A stretch of 64,000 bases of DNA, from NCBI RefSeq assembly GCF_001437075.1, contig NZ_JQBX01000003.1, forward strand, positions 1 through 64,000, written 5' to 3'. Of the stretch, positions 37,050 through 45,077 are shown piece after piece (position 1 is the stretch's first letter; every line of letters begins with the position of its first letter). The position numbers were made by a program, and so were the translations under genes. Source of the stretch: Pediococcus stilesii. GTDB lineage: Bacteria; Bacillota; Bacilli; Lactobacillales; Lactobacillaceae. The notes under the pieces are model-generated. The model made no database searches and was not told where the DNA came from. It was given only the letters and a program-made list of their open reading frames with translations.

Positions 37050-37470
37050 TGATTTCCTCCAGAATTTGGATTAAAGCGTGCCATGGCAGCATTCCGCAGC
37101 GCACTCGAGTTGGAAATTGATTTAGGCTTTTGAAGGCGACTAAATCTCCCAAACTATTTTCGTCAAACGGTTTATTTAAAATCATATTTTGAAAATTTTC
37201 GACTTGCTTTTGGATATTTTCAATTTTAGTCCCGTGAATTGAATCAATCATCATGCTAGCCGACGCCTTGCTAATAATACAACCTTCACCAACGAAGCTA
37301 ATTTTTTTAATTTGCCGTTCTTCAACCAATGCGAAAACTTGAAAACTGTCGCCACATTCCACATTGCGGAGTTCAACCTGGTGGGTATAGCTTTCCAGCA
37401 CTCCAAACCCATTTGGGTGGTTGGCATGCTCAAGAATTATCTTCTGGTACAGCTGTTGTACATTATTCAT
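37042..37470 (-). CDS. sufU: Sulfurtransferase SufU (zinc-dependent partner of SufS)
   Basis: A 142-residue IscU-like protein. NVECGDSFQVFALVE holds the first Cys/Asp pair. GEGCIISKASASMM holds the second, and FPTRVRCGMLPWHAL the third Cys, the zinc ligands of SufU. In Firmicutes SufU accepts persulfide from SufS and passes it to SufBCD. It overlaps both neighbours by a few bases (sufS stop/start at 37467-37470; sufB at 37042-37049), so translation is coupled. Confidence 0.96.
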   Translation of the reverse strand: MNNVQQLYQKIILEHANHPNGFGVLESYTHQVELRNVECGDSFQVFALVEERQIKKISFVGEGCIISKASASMMIDSIHGTKIENIQKQVENFQNMILNKPFDENSLGDLVAFKSLNQFPTRVRCGMLPWHALIQILEEINE

Positions 37471-38642
37471 TTCAAAATATCCTCCACCTTCCTAACTGCA
37501 TCAATCAAACATTTAATTTCACTTAATGTGGTTTCAAACGTAACGCTTGCTCTAACCACGCTGCTGACTCCCAGTTGATTCATCAATGGCTCCGCACACA
37601 AATGTCCTGCGCGAACGGCAACACCTTCACTATTTAAAATGGTTGCTACATCATGCGCATGATAGTCACCAACGTTGAAGCTCACAACGCCAAAATGTTG
37701 ATTGTCAACTTGCGGTCCATAGATTTTAACTGACTTAATTGCCCTTAATCCTGATAAAAGTCGATCCATTAAAACTTGTTCACGTTGCTCAATCGTTTGA
37801 TACCCAACATCTTGGATATAATCAATCGCGGTACCCAATCCCAAAACGCCCGCAATATTAGGGGTTCCTGCCTCAAACTTTATCGGGGCATTTTGAAAAC
37901 TCGTATGTTTTAAATCAACTTGATCAACCATCTCTCCACCATACTGAATCGGTGGCATTCCTTTTAGCAGTTGTTCTTTACCAAACAAAACTCCCACTCC
38001 TGTGGGTCCGAACATCTTATGAGCTGAGAACGCTAAAAAGTCGGCACCCAAACTTTGCACATTAATCGGAACATGGGCGACGGATTGCGCAGCATCAACA
38101 ACTAAAATACCATTTTGACGGTGAATCAGATCGGCTACTTCTTTAACTGGGACTAAATTTCCCAATACGTTCGACATCATGGATAATGCGACTATTTTAG
38201 TTTTAGAACTTATTAAGTGCTCTAATTCATTTAAATCAAGCTGCCCATCGGGTGTCGTTCCAACCACTTTTAACGTTGCACCCGTTTTCTTGGCAATTTG
38301 TTGCCACGGAACAAAATTAGAGTGATGTTCAAAAATACTCACAATAATTTGATCTTGATCAGTTAAATTAGTTGTCCCATAACTATTCGCAACCAAATTA
38401 AGTCCGTCAGTTGTTCCGCTAGTAAAAATCACTTCAGTACTTTTGGAAGCGCCGATCCACTGGGCCACCTGTTCACGAACATGTTCATAATCTCTGGTTA
38501 CTTCCCCAGCTAAATCGTACATTCCACGATGAACGCTGACTTTTCGGCATCCATAATAGTTATTAATGGTTTCGATCACACTTTTGGGAACAGGGGTTGT
38601 TGCGGCGTTGTCTAAATATGCAATTTTTTTATATTTTGTCAC
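37467..38642 (-). CDS. sufS: Cysteine desulfurase SufS
   Basis: A 391-residue class II, PLP-dependent cysteine desulfurase. YLDNAATTPVPKSVIE is the N-terminus, SIFEHHSNFVPWQ the substrate loop, LVVDAAQSVAHVPI the PLP-Asp, and FSAHKMFGPTGVGVLFG the Schiff-base Lys. VAVRAGHLCAEPLM holds the catalytic Cys. It releases sulfur from cysteine for cluster assembly. The start is a GTG at 38642 with GGGAGG 7 nt upstream; a TTG five codons earlier lies in that site. Confidence 0.96.
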   Translation of the reverse strand: MTKYKKIAYLDNAATTPVPKSVIETINNYYGCRKVSVHRGMYDLAGEVTRDYEHVREQVAQWIGASKSTEVIFTSGTTDGLNLVANSYGTTNLTDQDQIIVSIFEHHSNFVPWQQIAKKTGATLKVVGTTPDGQLDLNELEHLISSKTKIVALSMMSNVLGNLVPVKEVADLIHRQNGILVVDAAQSVAHVPINVQSLGADFLAFSAHKMFGPTGVGVLFGKEQLLKGMPPIQYGGEMVDQVDLKHTSFQNAPIKFEAGTPNIAGVLGLGTAIDYIQDVGYQTIEQREQVLMDRLLSGLRAIKSVKIYGPQVDNQHFGVVSFNVGDYHAHDVATILNSEGVAVRAGHLCAEPLMNQLGVSSVVRASVTFETTLSEIKCLIDAVRKVEDILK

Positions 38643-38660
38643 CGATTTTCCTCCCAAAAT

Positions 38661-39692
38661 TTAATTCATCTTTTTTAATATCGGATTCATAAAATTATCA
38701 ATTAGAATCTGCTTAGCAACCACCGTCGACAACCCTCGACTGAGTAAGTAATATAACTCATCTTCGTCGTACTGACTAACACTTGCGGCATGCCCTGCTT
38801 TAACATCATTTTCGTCAATAATCAGGGCGGGATTAACGCTCCCTTTTGCTTCCTCAATTGTCATTATTCTACTTTCTTGGTCAGCATTTGCACCGTGAGC
38901 ACCGTGATTAATTTTCCCAATACTCGTAAAGTTTACTTTTGAATTTTTGTACAAAACGCTTCGCATATTGATCCGGCTGAACGTATCCGGTGCATCATGT
39001 TCAATCATTCCTTGAACCCCAACCCAATCGTTCGGTTGTCCGTAGCAACCAAAGTTGATTTCACCACCGCTTCCGGTTTTTGCCAGATAAATTCGCAGAT
39101 CACCTAGTAAATCTCCATGAACTTCAGGAAATAAATTCAAATTGCAGTGCGCATCCCGTTGGCATTGAATATCGCCAATCAAAGTCTGCTTCACCAAGTT
39201 AGGGCTGTCTTCTACCAACGTATAATCCAATCCGCTTCCCGTTGCAAGAGCGCCATTGACGCATAAACTTAAATTCGAAAATTTTCCATTAAAGTGAATT
39301 TTATTTTTAAAATTTAAGTGACTGTTTTCTCCCAGATGAATTAGAATTGTCAGAGCAATCGGTTTTGTTGCGCACAGATCAATATTAATTTCTAATTGTT
39401 CATCAATCTCGGTATTATCAGGAATTAAAATTTCTAGTCCCATCAGTTCTGTTCGAAAATGGTTTTGTGTCCATCCGTTCGTCTTGAACGGTTTACCCTT
39501 ATCTCCCATCTCGCCTTCAAGCTCACGAACATATCCGCCTGCTGCATTAATTTTATCAACCATTTGCTCGTTGATTTTCCAGGACCAAGATTGGTTACTT
39601 TGTGAAAATTGCCAGACAAATTTTTCACTGTCATAATTAAAACCCAGATAACTTGGAAACTGAACTTGACTGTTATTCCATTTTTTTACCAT
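38661..39692 (-). CDS. sufD: Fe-S assembly protein SufD
   Basis: A 343-residue SufD, shorter than the usual 420 or so, with the N-terminal helical part reduced and the beta-helix core present. The C-terminal block DENDVKAGHAASVSQYDEDELYYLLSRGLS (read here as consecutive conserved stretches) includes the interface His, and QILIDNFMNPIL ends it. It is a SufB partner in the SufBC2D scaffold. GGAAGG lies upstream of the ATG. It lies 18 bp or less from each neighbour, between sufC and sufS. Confidence 0.93.
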   Translation of the reverse strand: MVKKWNNSQVQFPSYLGFNYDSEKFVWQFSQSNQSWSWKINEQMVDKINAAGGYVRELEGEMGDKGKPFKTNGWTQNHFRTELMGLEILIPDNTEIDEQLEINIDLCATKPIALTILIHLGENSHLNFKNKIHFNGKFSNLSLCVNGALATGSGLDYTLVEDSPNLVKQTLIGDIQCQRDAHCNLNLFPEVHGDLLGDLRIYLAKTGSGGEINFGCYGQPNDWVGVQGMIEHDAPDTFSRINMRSVLYKNSKVNFTSIGKINHGAHGANADQESRIMTIEEAKGSVNPALIIDENDVKAGHAASVSQYDEDELYYLLSRGLSTVVAKQILIDNFMNPILKKMN

Positions 39693-39709
39693 TTTTATCC
39701 TTCCGCCAT

Positions 39710-40444
39710 TTAATTTAGATTTCCATAACCTGTTTTTTCCAATTGCTTGGCCAATTCGGCTCCGCCCGTTTTAATAATTTTTCCGTCCATCATGACATGA
39801 ACGACATCGGGAATCACATAATTAAGTAGTCGTTGATAATGGGTGACCATTAAGCAACTAAAATTACGACCACGCATCGCATTGATTCCCTTCGCCACAA
39901 TTTTTAATGCATCAATATCAAGGCCCGAATCGATTTCATCCAAAATTGCCAATTTGGGTTTCAACATCATCATTTGTAAAATTTCATTACGTTTCTTCTC
40001 CCCGCCTGAAAAATCAGCATTGAGTCCTCGATCGGCATAATCTTCTGCAATTTCTAAAAAAGACATTTTCTCTTCTAACTCTTTTAAAAACGGCAAAACC
40101 GGGACTGATTTACCATCGTTTTGAGCATTTAAGGCAGCGTGGATAAAATCAGCATTTGAAATCCCGGCAACCTCAGTTGGATATTGCATTGCTAAAAATA
40201 TACCAGCTCGGGCGCGCTCATCAACCATTAATTCCGTAATGTCCATATCATTTAAAATAATTTGTCCATCACAAATTTGATATCGCGGATTCCCCATAAT
40301 CGTTTCTGACAAGGTGGATTTTCCAGTTCCATTCGGTCCCATCAGCGCGTGGATTTCTCCATCATTGATCTCCAAATCGACGCCATTTAAAATAAGGTCG
40401 CCAGCAACAGCAACCCTTAAGTTTTTTATTACTAATTTTGCCAT
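39710..40444 (-). CDS. sufC: Fe-S assembly ATPase SufC
   Basis: A 244-residue ABC-type ATPase. Walker A is MGPNGTGKSTLSET, the signature is FSGGEKKRNEILQMM, Walker B is LAILDEIDSGLDIDAL, and the H-loop is MVTHYQRLL. It powers the SufBCD scaffold. Only 11 bp separate it from the nrdG stop, with AAGGGG in that gap and no room for a promoter. The suf genes therefore appear to be transcribed from the nrdD promoter. Confidence 0.97.
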   Translation of the reverse strand: MAKLVIKNLRVAVAGDLILNGVDLEINDGEIHALMGPNGTGKSTLSETIMGNPRYQICDGQIILNDMDITELMVDERARAGIFLAMQYPTEVAGISNADFIHAALNAQNDGKSVPVLPFLKELEEKMSFLEIAEDYADRGLNADFSGGEKKRNEILQMMMLKPKLAILDEIDSGLDIDALKIVAKGINAMRGRNFSCLMVTHYQRLLNYVIPDVVHVMMDGKIIKTGGAELAKQLEKTGYGNLN

Positions 40445-40455
40445 ATCTCTTCCCC

Positions 40456-41034
40456 TTAACGAATCAACTTATCCCAAATAACTACCTTGTTATTTTCTAA
40501 CGATTTAGGCACGTCAATAATTCGCTGATTTGCGCTCCCCCGAAACTGTAGCGTTAAATCCTTCTGTTCTTCGAGGAATCTTCCATCAACTAAAATATCT
40601 AAATAACTTAATAACTGTAATTTATCGTACGACTCTTGCATTAATTCGTCCCATGTATATCCTGTCCACGACCAAAGATCCTTTTCATGACCAAACTCTG
40701 CTCGAATTCTACGAACTAATTTTAGACATACTTTGGTATTGAGAAACGGTTCTCCACCAAGCAGCGTCAATCCTTGAACATAACTATTCGACATATCCTT
40801 GATTATTTGATCTTCTAGTTCAGCCGAATAAGGTTTACCGTAATGAAAGTTTTGTGCTACCTTGTTGTAACATCCGGGGCAGTTAAATAGACACCCTGAA
40901 ACATACAAACTGCATCGAATCCCCTCACCGTCGACCATATTAAATGGTTTGTAATCTGCAATATAATCTAAACTTCGATCGCGAGCTAACCATTCCCGTG
41001 GTTCAGGATTGCGTGGTTTCCTAACCCTATTCAT
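40456..41034 (-). CDS. nrdG: Anaerobic ribonucleotide reductase activating protein
   Basis: A 192-residue radical SAM activase. The iron-sulfur motif is GCLFNCPGCYN (C-x3-C-x2-C), followed by LTLLGGEPFLN for SAM binding. It uses a [4Fe-4S] cluster and SAM to put the glycyl radical on NrdD. The start overlaps the nrdD stop by 8 bp. The dependence on Fe-S fits its direct linkage to the suf genes downstream. Confidence 0.96.
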   Translation of the reverse strand: MNRVRKPRNPEPREWLARDRSLDYIADYKPFNMVDGEGIRCSLYVSGCLFNCPGCYNKVAQNFHYGKPYSAELEDQIIKDMSNSYVQGLTLLGGEPFLNTKVCLKLVRRIRAEFGHEKDLWSWTGYTWDELMQESYDKLQLLSYLDILVDGRFLEEQKDLTLQFRGSANQRIIDVPKSLENNKVVIWDKLIR

Positions 41035-43195
41035 TTAGATCACCCAATTTCATATTTTTAACCCTAGAAGAGATTTCCTTGTGTCGTCCATGAACCATTG
41101 GACGGATCATCGGATTACCCAAATATCCACAAGTTCTTTTAACTACATCACATGTTTTGGAATCTCGATTTCCACATTGCGGACATTCAAATCCGCGGAA
41201 GGTTGGCTTGAAATCTCCGTCAAATCCACATTCGTAACAATGGTCAATTGAGGCATTTGTTCCTAAATAGCCAACATGGTCATAAGCCCACGTCCAAACT
41301 GCTTCAAGCGCCGCTGGATTTTGTTTTAAATTAGGGTATTCACAATAATGAATAAATCCCCCCGCCGCATATTTAGGATATTCTTCTTCAAAGGTTAACT
41401 TTTCAAAAGGCGTTGGATTTTTCCGCACGTCATAATGAAAACTATTTGTGTAATATTCTTTATCAGTAATATCCTTGATTGAACCAAATTTAGCCAGATC
41501 ATCTTCGCAGAAAGTATCCGTTAGCGACTCGGCCGGCGTTGAATATACGCTAAAATGATAGCCAGATTCTTTCTCCCACTCCAAACATTGGTCATGCAAA
41601 TATTTAACAATTGAAACCGTGAATGCGTGTGCGTCTGCATTCTGTTCCCAATTTGGTCCAAAAAATGCCGTGCCAACTTCATATAGTCCAATGTATCCAA
41701 GTGAAATGGTGGCTCGTCGATTGTTAAACAATTGATCAACGTTGTCTCCATCTTTTAGGCGTTCACCAAACGCACCATTTTTATACAGAATTGGCGCGTT
41801 TTGAGGATCCGTTTCCTTACAGCGCTCAATTCGAAAAAGCAAGGCTTTCTTAACCAAAGCCGTCCGGTCTTGCATAATTTCCCAAAAAGTTTTTAAATCT
41901 CCTTTGGATTCAATGGCAATACGTGGCAGATTTAACGTAACCACGCCCAAGTTCATGCGCCCACTGTTAACTTCTTCACCATTTTGATTTTTCCATCCTT
42001 GTAAAAAGCTACGGCATCCCATCGGCGCCTTAAAACTACCCGTCAGTTCGATAATTTTGTCATACATCAACACATCCGGATACATTCTCTTTGTCGCACA
42101 TTCCACGGCTAATTGTTTGATATCATAGTTAGGATCATCTACATTTAGATTAAGTCCACGTTTAATTGTGAAAACTAACTTAGGGAAAATTGCGGTTCGA
42201 TGCTGTTTTCCCAATCCCTTTATTCGTACTTTCAAAATTGCCTTTTGAATTTCACGCTCAATCCAAGTGGTCCCTAATCCAAATCCCACGGTCGTAAATG
42301 GTGTCTGTCCGTTAGATGAAAACAAAGTATTCACTTCGTATTCCAACGCCTGCATCGCATCATAGATATCTTTTTTGGTTTTTTCTTTGGCAAATTGTTC
42401 TCGTTGATCTGGAGAAACCCACTTTTGGGCCTCATCTAAATGCTTTTTATAATTTAATTCGGCAAATGGTGCCAACACTTCATCTGTTCGATCGGAAGAG
42501 CAACCACCGTATTGACTAGAAGCAACATTTGCAATAATTTGCGACATTTGTGCTGTAGCAGTTTGAATTGAACGAGGAGGCTCCACTTCCGCATTTCCAA
42601 TTTGAAATCCATTGGAAAGCATCCCTTTGAAATCAATCAAACAACAGTTTGTCATTGAAGTTAATGGCGAATAATCCAAATCATGAAAATGGATATCACC
42701 ACGTAAATGTCCCTTCGCAACCGTCTCAGGCATCATCGTTAATCCAATCGATTTACCAACCATTCCGGCTGTCAAATCACGTCTCGTGCTAAAAATATTA
42801 CTATCTTTATTAGCATTTTCGTGAACAACAGTATCATTTCCACTAAAAAGTTGATTTAACTTTCGTTGTGGATCAATTGCGTTTTCCCACCTTTTAACAT
42901 CATCCATTTGATACTTTTGATATTTTGCTAATGCTTCAAATTCACCAAGATCATTTAAAACATCTTCAAAAATTGTTCTAATCTGCTGCACAGTTATTTC
43001 GAGGTTCGATTCGTTAATGCTATTCAGAATCCTATTTTTAACTTCCGTTCGCTTATTTTCTGAAGAAATTATATTATCGACCACTAGTTTAATTTTATAA
43101 GGATAAAATTTGGTCGTTTCACCATCTGCCTTAATCACTTTTTTGACACTAAAAGTGGCTAAATCTAATTTTTTTAAAAAACCTTTTTCGATCAT
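41027..43195 (-). CDS. nrdD: Anaerobic ribonucleoside-triphosphate reductase
   Basis: A 722-residue class III RNR. An N-terminal ATP-cone (VKKVIKADGETTKFYPYKI) is followed by the ten-stranded barrel with FTTVGFGLGTTW and NLGVVTLNLPRIA. The zinc site is CYECGFDGDF then ECPQCGN, and the glycyl-radical site is RTCGYLGNP. It makes dNTPs without oxygen. The ATG at 43195 follows AAAGGA by 9 nt. A leader of about 190 nt with NrdR-like boxes precedes it. Confidence 0.97.
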   Translation of the reverse strand: MIEKGFLKKLDLATFSVKKVIKADGETTKFYPYKIKLVVDNIISSENKRTEVKNRILNSINESNLEITVQQIRTIFEDVLNDLGEFEALAKYQKYQMDDVKRWENAIDPQRKLNQLFSGNDTVVHENANKDSNIFSTRRDLTAGMVGKSIGLTMMPETVAKGHLRGDIHFHDLDYSPLTSMTNCCLIDFKGMLSNGFQIGNAEVEPPRSIQTATAQMSQIIANVASSQYGGCSSDRTDEVLAPFAELNYKKHLDEAQKWVSPDQREQFAKEKTKKDIYDAMQALEYEVNTLFSSNGQTPFTTVGFGLGTTWIEREIQKAILKVRIKGLGKQHRTAIFPKLVFTIKRGLNLNVDDPNYDIKQLAVECATKRMYPDVLMYDKIIELTGSFKAPMGCRSFLQGWKNQNGEEVNSGRMNLGVVTLNLPRIAIESKGDLKTFWEIMQDRTALVKKALLFRIERCKETDPQNAPILYKNGAFGERLKDGDNVDQLFNNRRATISLGYIGLYEVGTAFFGPNWEQNADAHAFTVSIVKYLHDQCLEWEKESGYHFSVYSTPAESLTDTFCEDDLAKFGSIKDITDKEYYTNSFHYDVRKNPTPFEKLTFEEEYPKYAAGGFIHYCEYPNLKQNPAALEAVWTWAYDHVGYLGTNASIDHCYECGFDGDFKPTFRGFECPQCGNRDSKTCDVVKRTCGYLGNPMIRPMVHGRHKEISSRVKNMKLGDLNE

Positions 43196-43367
43196 CAATC
43201 TTCATCCTTTCCATAGTAAAGCTCGCTATTAAAAATTAATATTAACCATTGGATAAATTTAATGGTATGTATTGACTGTTTAATCCGATCATGGCAAAAA
43301 AATTCATATATGTGACTTCTATATCTTTTAGGATACTCCCCTTTTTTTAAAAAAATAAGAGTTGAAA

Positions 43368-43411
43368 ACACAATATATATGTGCTTTTAAAATAAAATTA
43401 ATATATGTTGT
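43368..43411 (-). promoter_or_regulatory. Two NrdR-like boxes and the nrdD promoter
   Basis: On the minus strand, CACATATATATTGTGT (43368-43383) carries a perfect right half of the NrdR consensus ACACWATATATWGTGT. ACAACATATATTAATT (43396-43411) carries a left half. They are 28 bp apart start to start, close to the usual 31-32. A -10-like TATATT (43400-43405) lies inside the second box. Confidence 0.5.
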
Positions 43412-43556
43412 ATACATCGAGTAAGTAAAGTCAATAACTATTTAACTAAAAATTGAAAATCACCTATTTTATTTCTTACTTATTAAAAGTGATTGTTAAT
43501 TCTTACCATAACTTTTAGTAAGCGTGTTTATAGTAAAAACCAATAATGCCATAATA

Positions 43557-43600
43557 AAAAGCAACGAATCGACGATCACTCGACAACTCGTTGCTTATTA
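43557..43600 (-). terminator. Intrinsic terminator of the TMEM175-like gene
   Basis: AAGCAACGA pairs with TCGTTGCTT, with a less perfect inner stem, followed on the minus strand by TTTTTATTATGG. Confidence 0.75.
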
Positions 43601-43622
43601 AAGAATTAAAGTACTATTTTAA

Positions 43623-44215
43623 TCAAAATAATTGGTCACTATCCTTCGTCGTTAAAATTCCCATCATAATTAACCAAATAAGCGAAGAAATAATCCCTAA
43701 AATTGGTACACTAAGGACTGCAATTCCGATAAAAATAACCATTATTGGATACATCCAGCTATGCATAACCCGGTAAGGAGCCATCCGGCGAACTAGATCA
43801 GCGACATGATTGGCATCTTTGGTCGCATGTTCATCAATAATCGCCTTGCTAAGCCATTGGTATGCAAATCCCCAAAGTAAAAATACAACTAAATAAAAAT
43901 ATTCAGGAGCTCGACTATTTAAATAACGCCCCGCCCACGCAGTTGAAACTGGTAACAGCGACATCGTAAAAATCCAAAAGTTATTGACCCAATATATTTT
44001 TTGGTAATTCTCTTCGCAATTGAAAACATATAATGATGATTGTACCAAGCAACTGCGATAAAAATAAAACTAACAATATAGGCAAAAAGATACGGCACCT
44101 CCGCAATAATTCCGGACCAGCGATCCGTCTCAGGAGTCTTGAATTCTAAAATCATAATTGTCATAATGATTGCAACTACGGCATCCGTAAACGCCTCTAC
44201 ACGACTTTTATTCAT
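43623..44215 (-). pseudogene. TMEM175-like membrane protein (DUF1211) with a one-base frameshift
   Basis: The first frame starts at the ATG at 44215 (AAGGGG 9 nt upstream) and reads MNKSRVEAFTDAVVAIIMTI, then AVAWYNHHYMFSIAKRITKK, the signature of bacterial TMEM175-type potassium channels. It leaves frame at an A6 run (43997-44002). With seven A the reading would pass KKIYWVNNFWIFTMSLLPVS and continue through a second hydrophobic half to the stop at 43623. The full protein would be 197 residues. Loss of one A in the run explains the break, and sequencing error is equally possible. Confidence 0.85.
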
Positions 44216-44361
44216 TGACATTATCCCCTTATCTTTAATAAACAAATTTTATCATAAAGAAAAAAAGTCCTGGCAATTTTGGTTTACTTCCTCGCCGATG
44301 AGCAATAAATCTAGTGGCAAACAAGTAATAATCCATTGTCAAAACTTTTAGATTGATTATT

Positions 44362-45045
44362 TTAATTTAGGATAATTTTTTCAATTTGATCGTATGTTTG
44401 AGCGATATAGGTTGGCTGATAATCTTCTGAATTAATCGAATGATTTGGGTTAAACCAAATACTACTTAGTGCTGCTCGTTTAGCTCCCAGAACATCAGCC
44501 TGAATCCGGTCACCAATCATTACGGTATTTTTCCCGTCCATATCCAAATATTTATGCTGAATTGGAGTAAAGAAACGTTTGTCAGGTTTGGTATAGCCAA
44601 TGTCTTCCGAAATGAAAAAGTCCTCAAAATATTGATCAAGATTCGAGCCCTTCAGTCGACTGATTTGGGTTTGCTTAATCCCATTTGTTCCCACCATCAA
44701 ATGTACTCCAGCATTTTTTAAATTAGCCAGCAGTCGTTCTGCACCACCAATCTTATAAAAATTTTGGTCAAGTCCCGTGCGATATTCTCTTTCAGCTAAA
44801 GTTCCATCAATATTCATTCCTAGCAAATTAAAAGTATCCGTAAAACGTTTGTGTAACAGTTCTTCTCGAGGCTGGCCCTGTTCAATTTTGTTCCAAACCA
44901 CTTTATTGACCTTTAAATAAGTCTTAATTCCCTGATCAATATCATGAACTCCATATTTACGTAGTATTTTTGTGAGTCCTTCACGTTCTCCTTTTTTAAA
45001 ATCCAGTAATGTATCATCTAAATCAAAAATCGCATATTTAATCAT
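44362..45045 (-). CDS. HAD-superfamily hydrolase, YjjG-type nucleotidase
   Basis: A 227-residue HAD-IA protein. Motif I is IFDLDDTLLDFKKGE, with nucleophile Asp and DD-type general acid. Motif II is LMVGTNGIKQTQ. Motif III Lys and motif IV are in SEDIGYTKPDKRFF and TVMIGDRIQADVLGAK. The DLDDTL start and cap pattern match YjjG/YfnB nucleotidases that clean up non-canonical pyrimidine monophosphates. The ATG at 45045 has AAGGGA upstream. It lies 32 bp after the GGDEF gene and may share its operon. Confidence 0.88.
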   Translation of the reverse strand: MIKYAIFDLDDTLLDFKKGEREGLTKILRKYGVHDIDQGIKTYLKVNKVVWNKIEQGQPREELLHKRFTDTFNLLGMNIDGTLAEREYRTGLDQNFYKIGGAERLLANLKNAGVHLMVGTNGIKQTQISRLKGSNLDQYFEDFFISEDIGYTKPDKRFFTPIQHKYLDMDGKNTVMIGDRIQADVLGAKRAALSSIWFNPNHSINSEDYQPTYIAQTYDQIEKIILN

Positions 45046-45077
45046 CAATATTCCCTTCGTTAATCAAATTTAGCCGT

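Larger units (their letters stand above)
43199..43622. other. Intergenic region: nrdD leader and control region
   Basis: This 424-bp gap holds the AT-rich nrdD leader, NrdR-like boxes with a promoter around 43368-43411, and at its far end the terminator of the TMEM175-like gene. No ORF with a ribosome binding site is seen. Confidence 0.6.

Noticed and set aside
43300-43316. Third NrdR box in the nrdD leader
   Set aside because: TTCATATATGTGAC is palindromic, but it lies within the likely transcript, out of spacing with the other two boxes, and such AT-rich motifs are common here.
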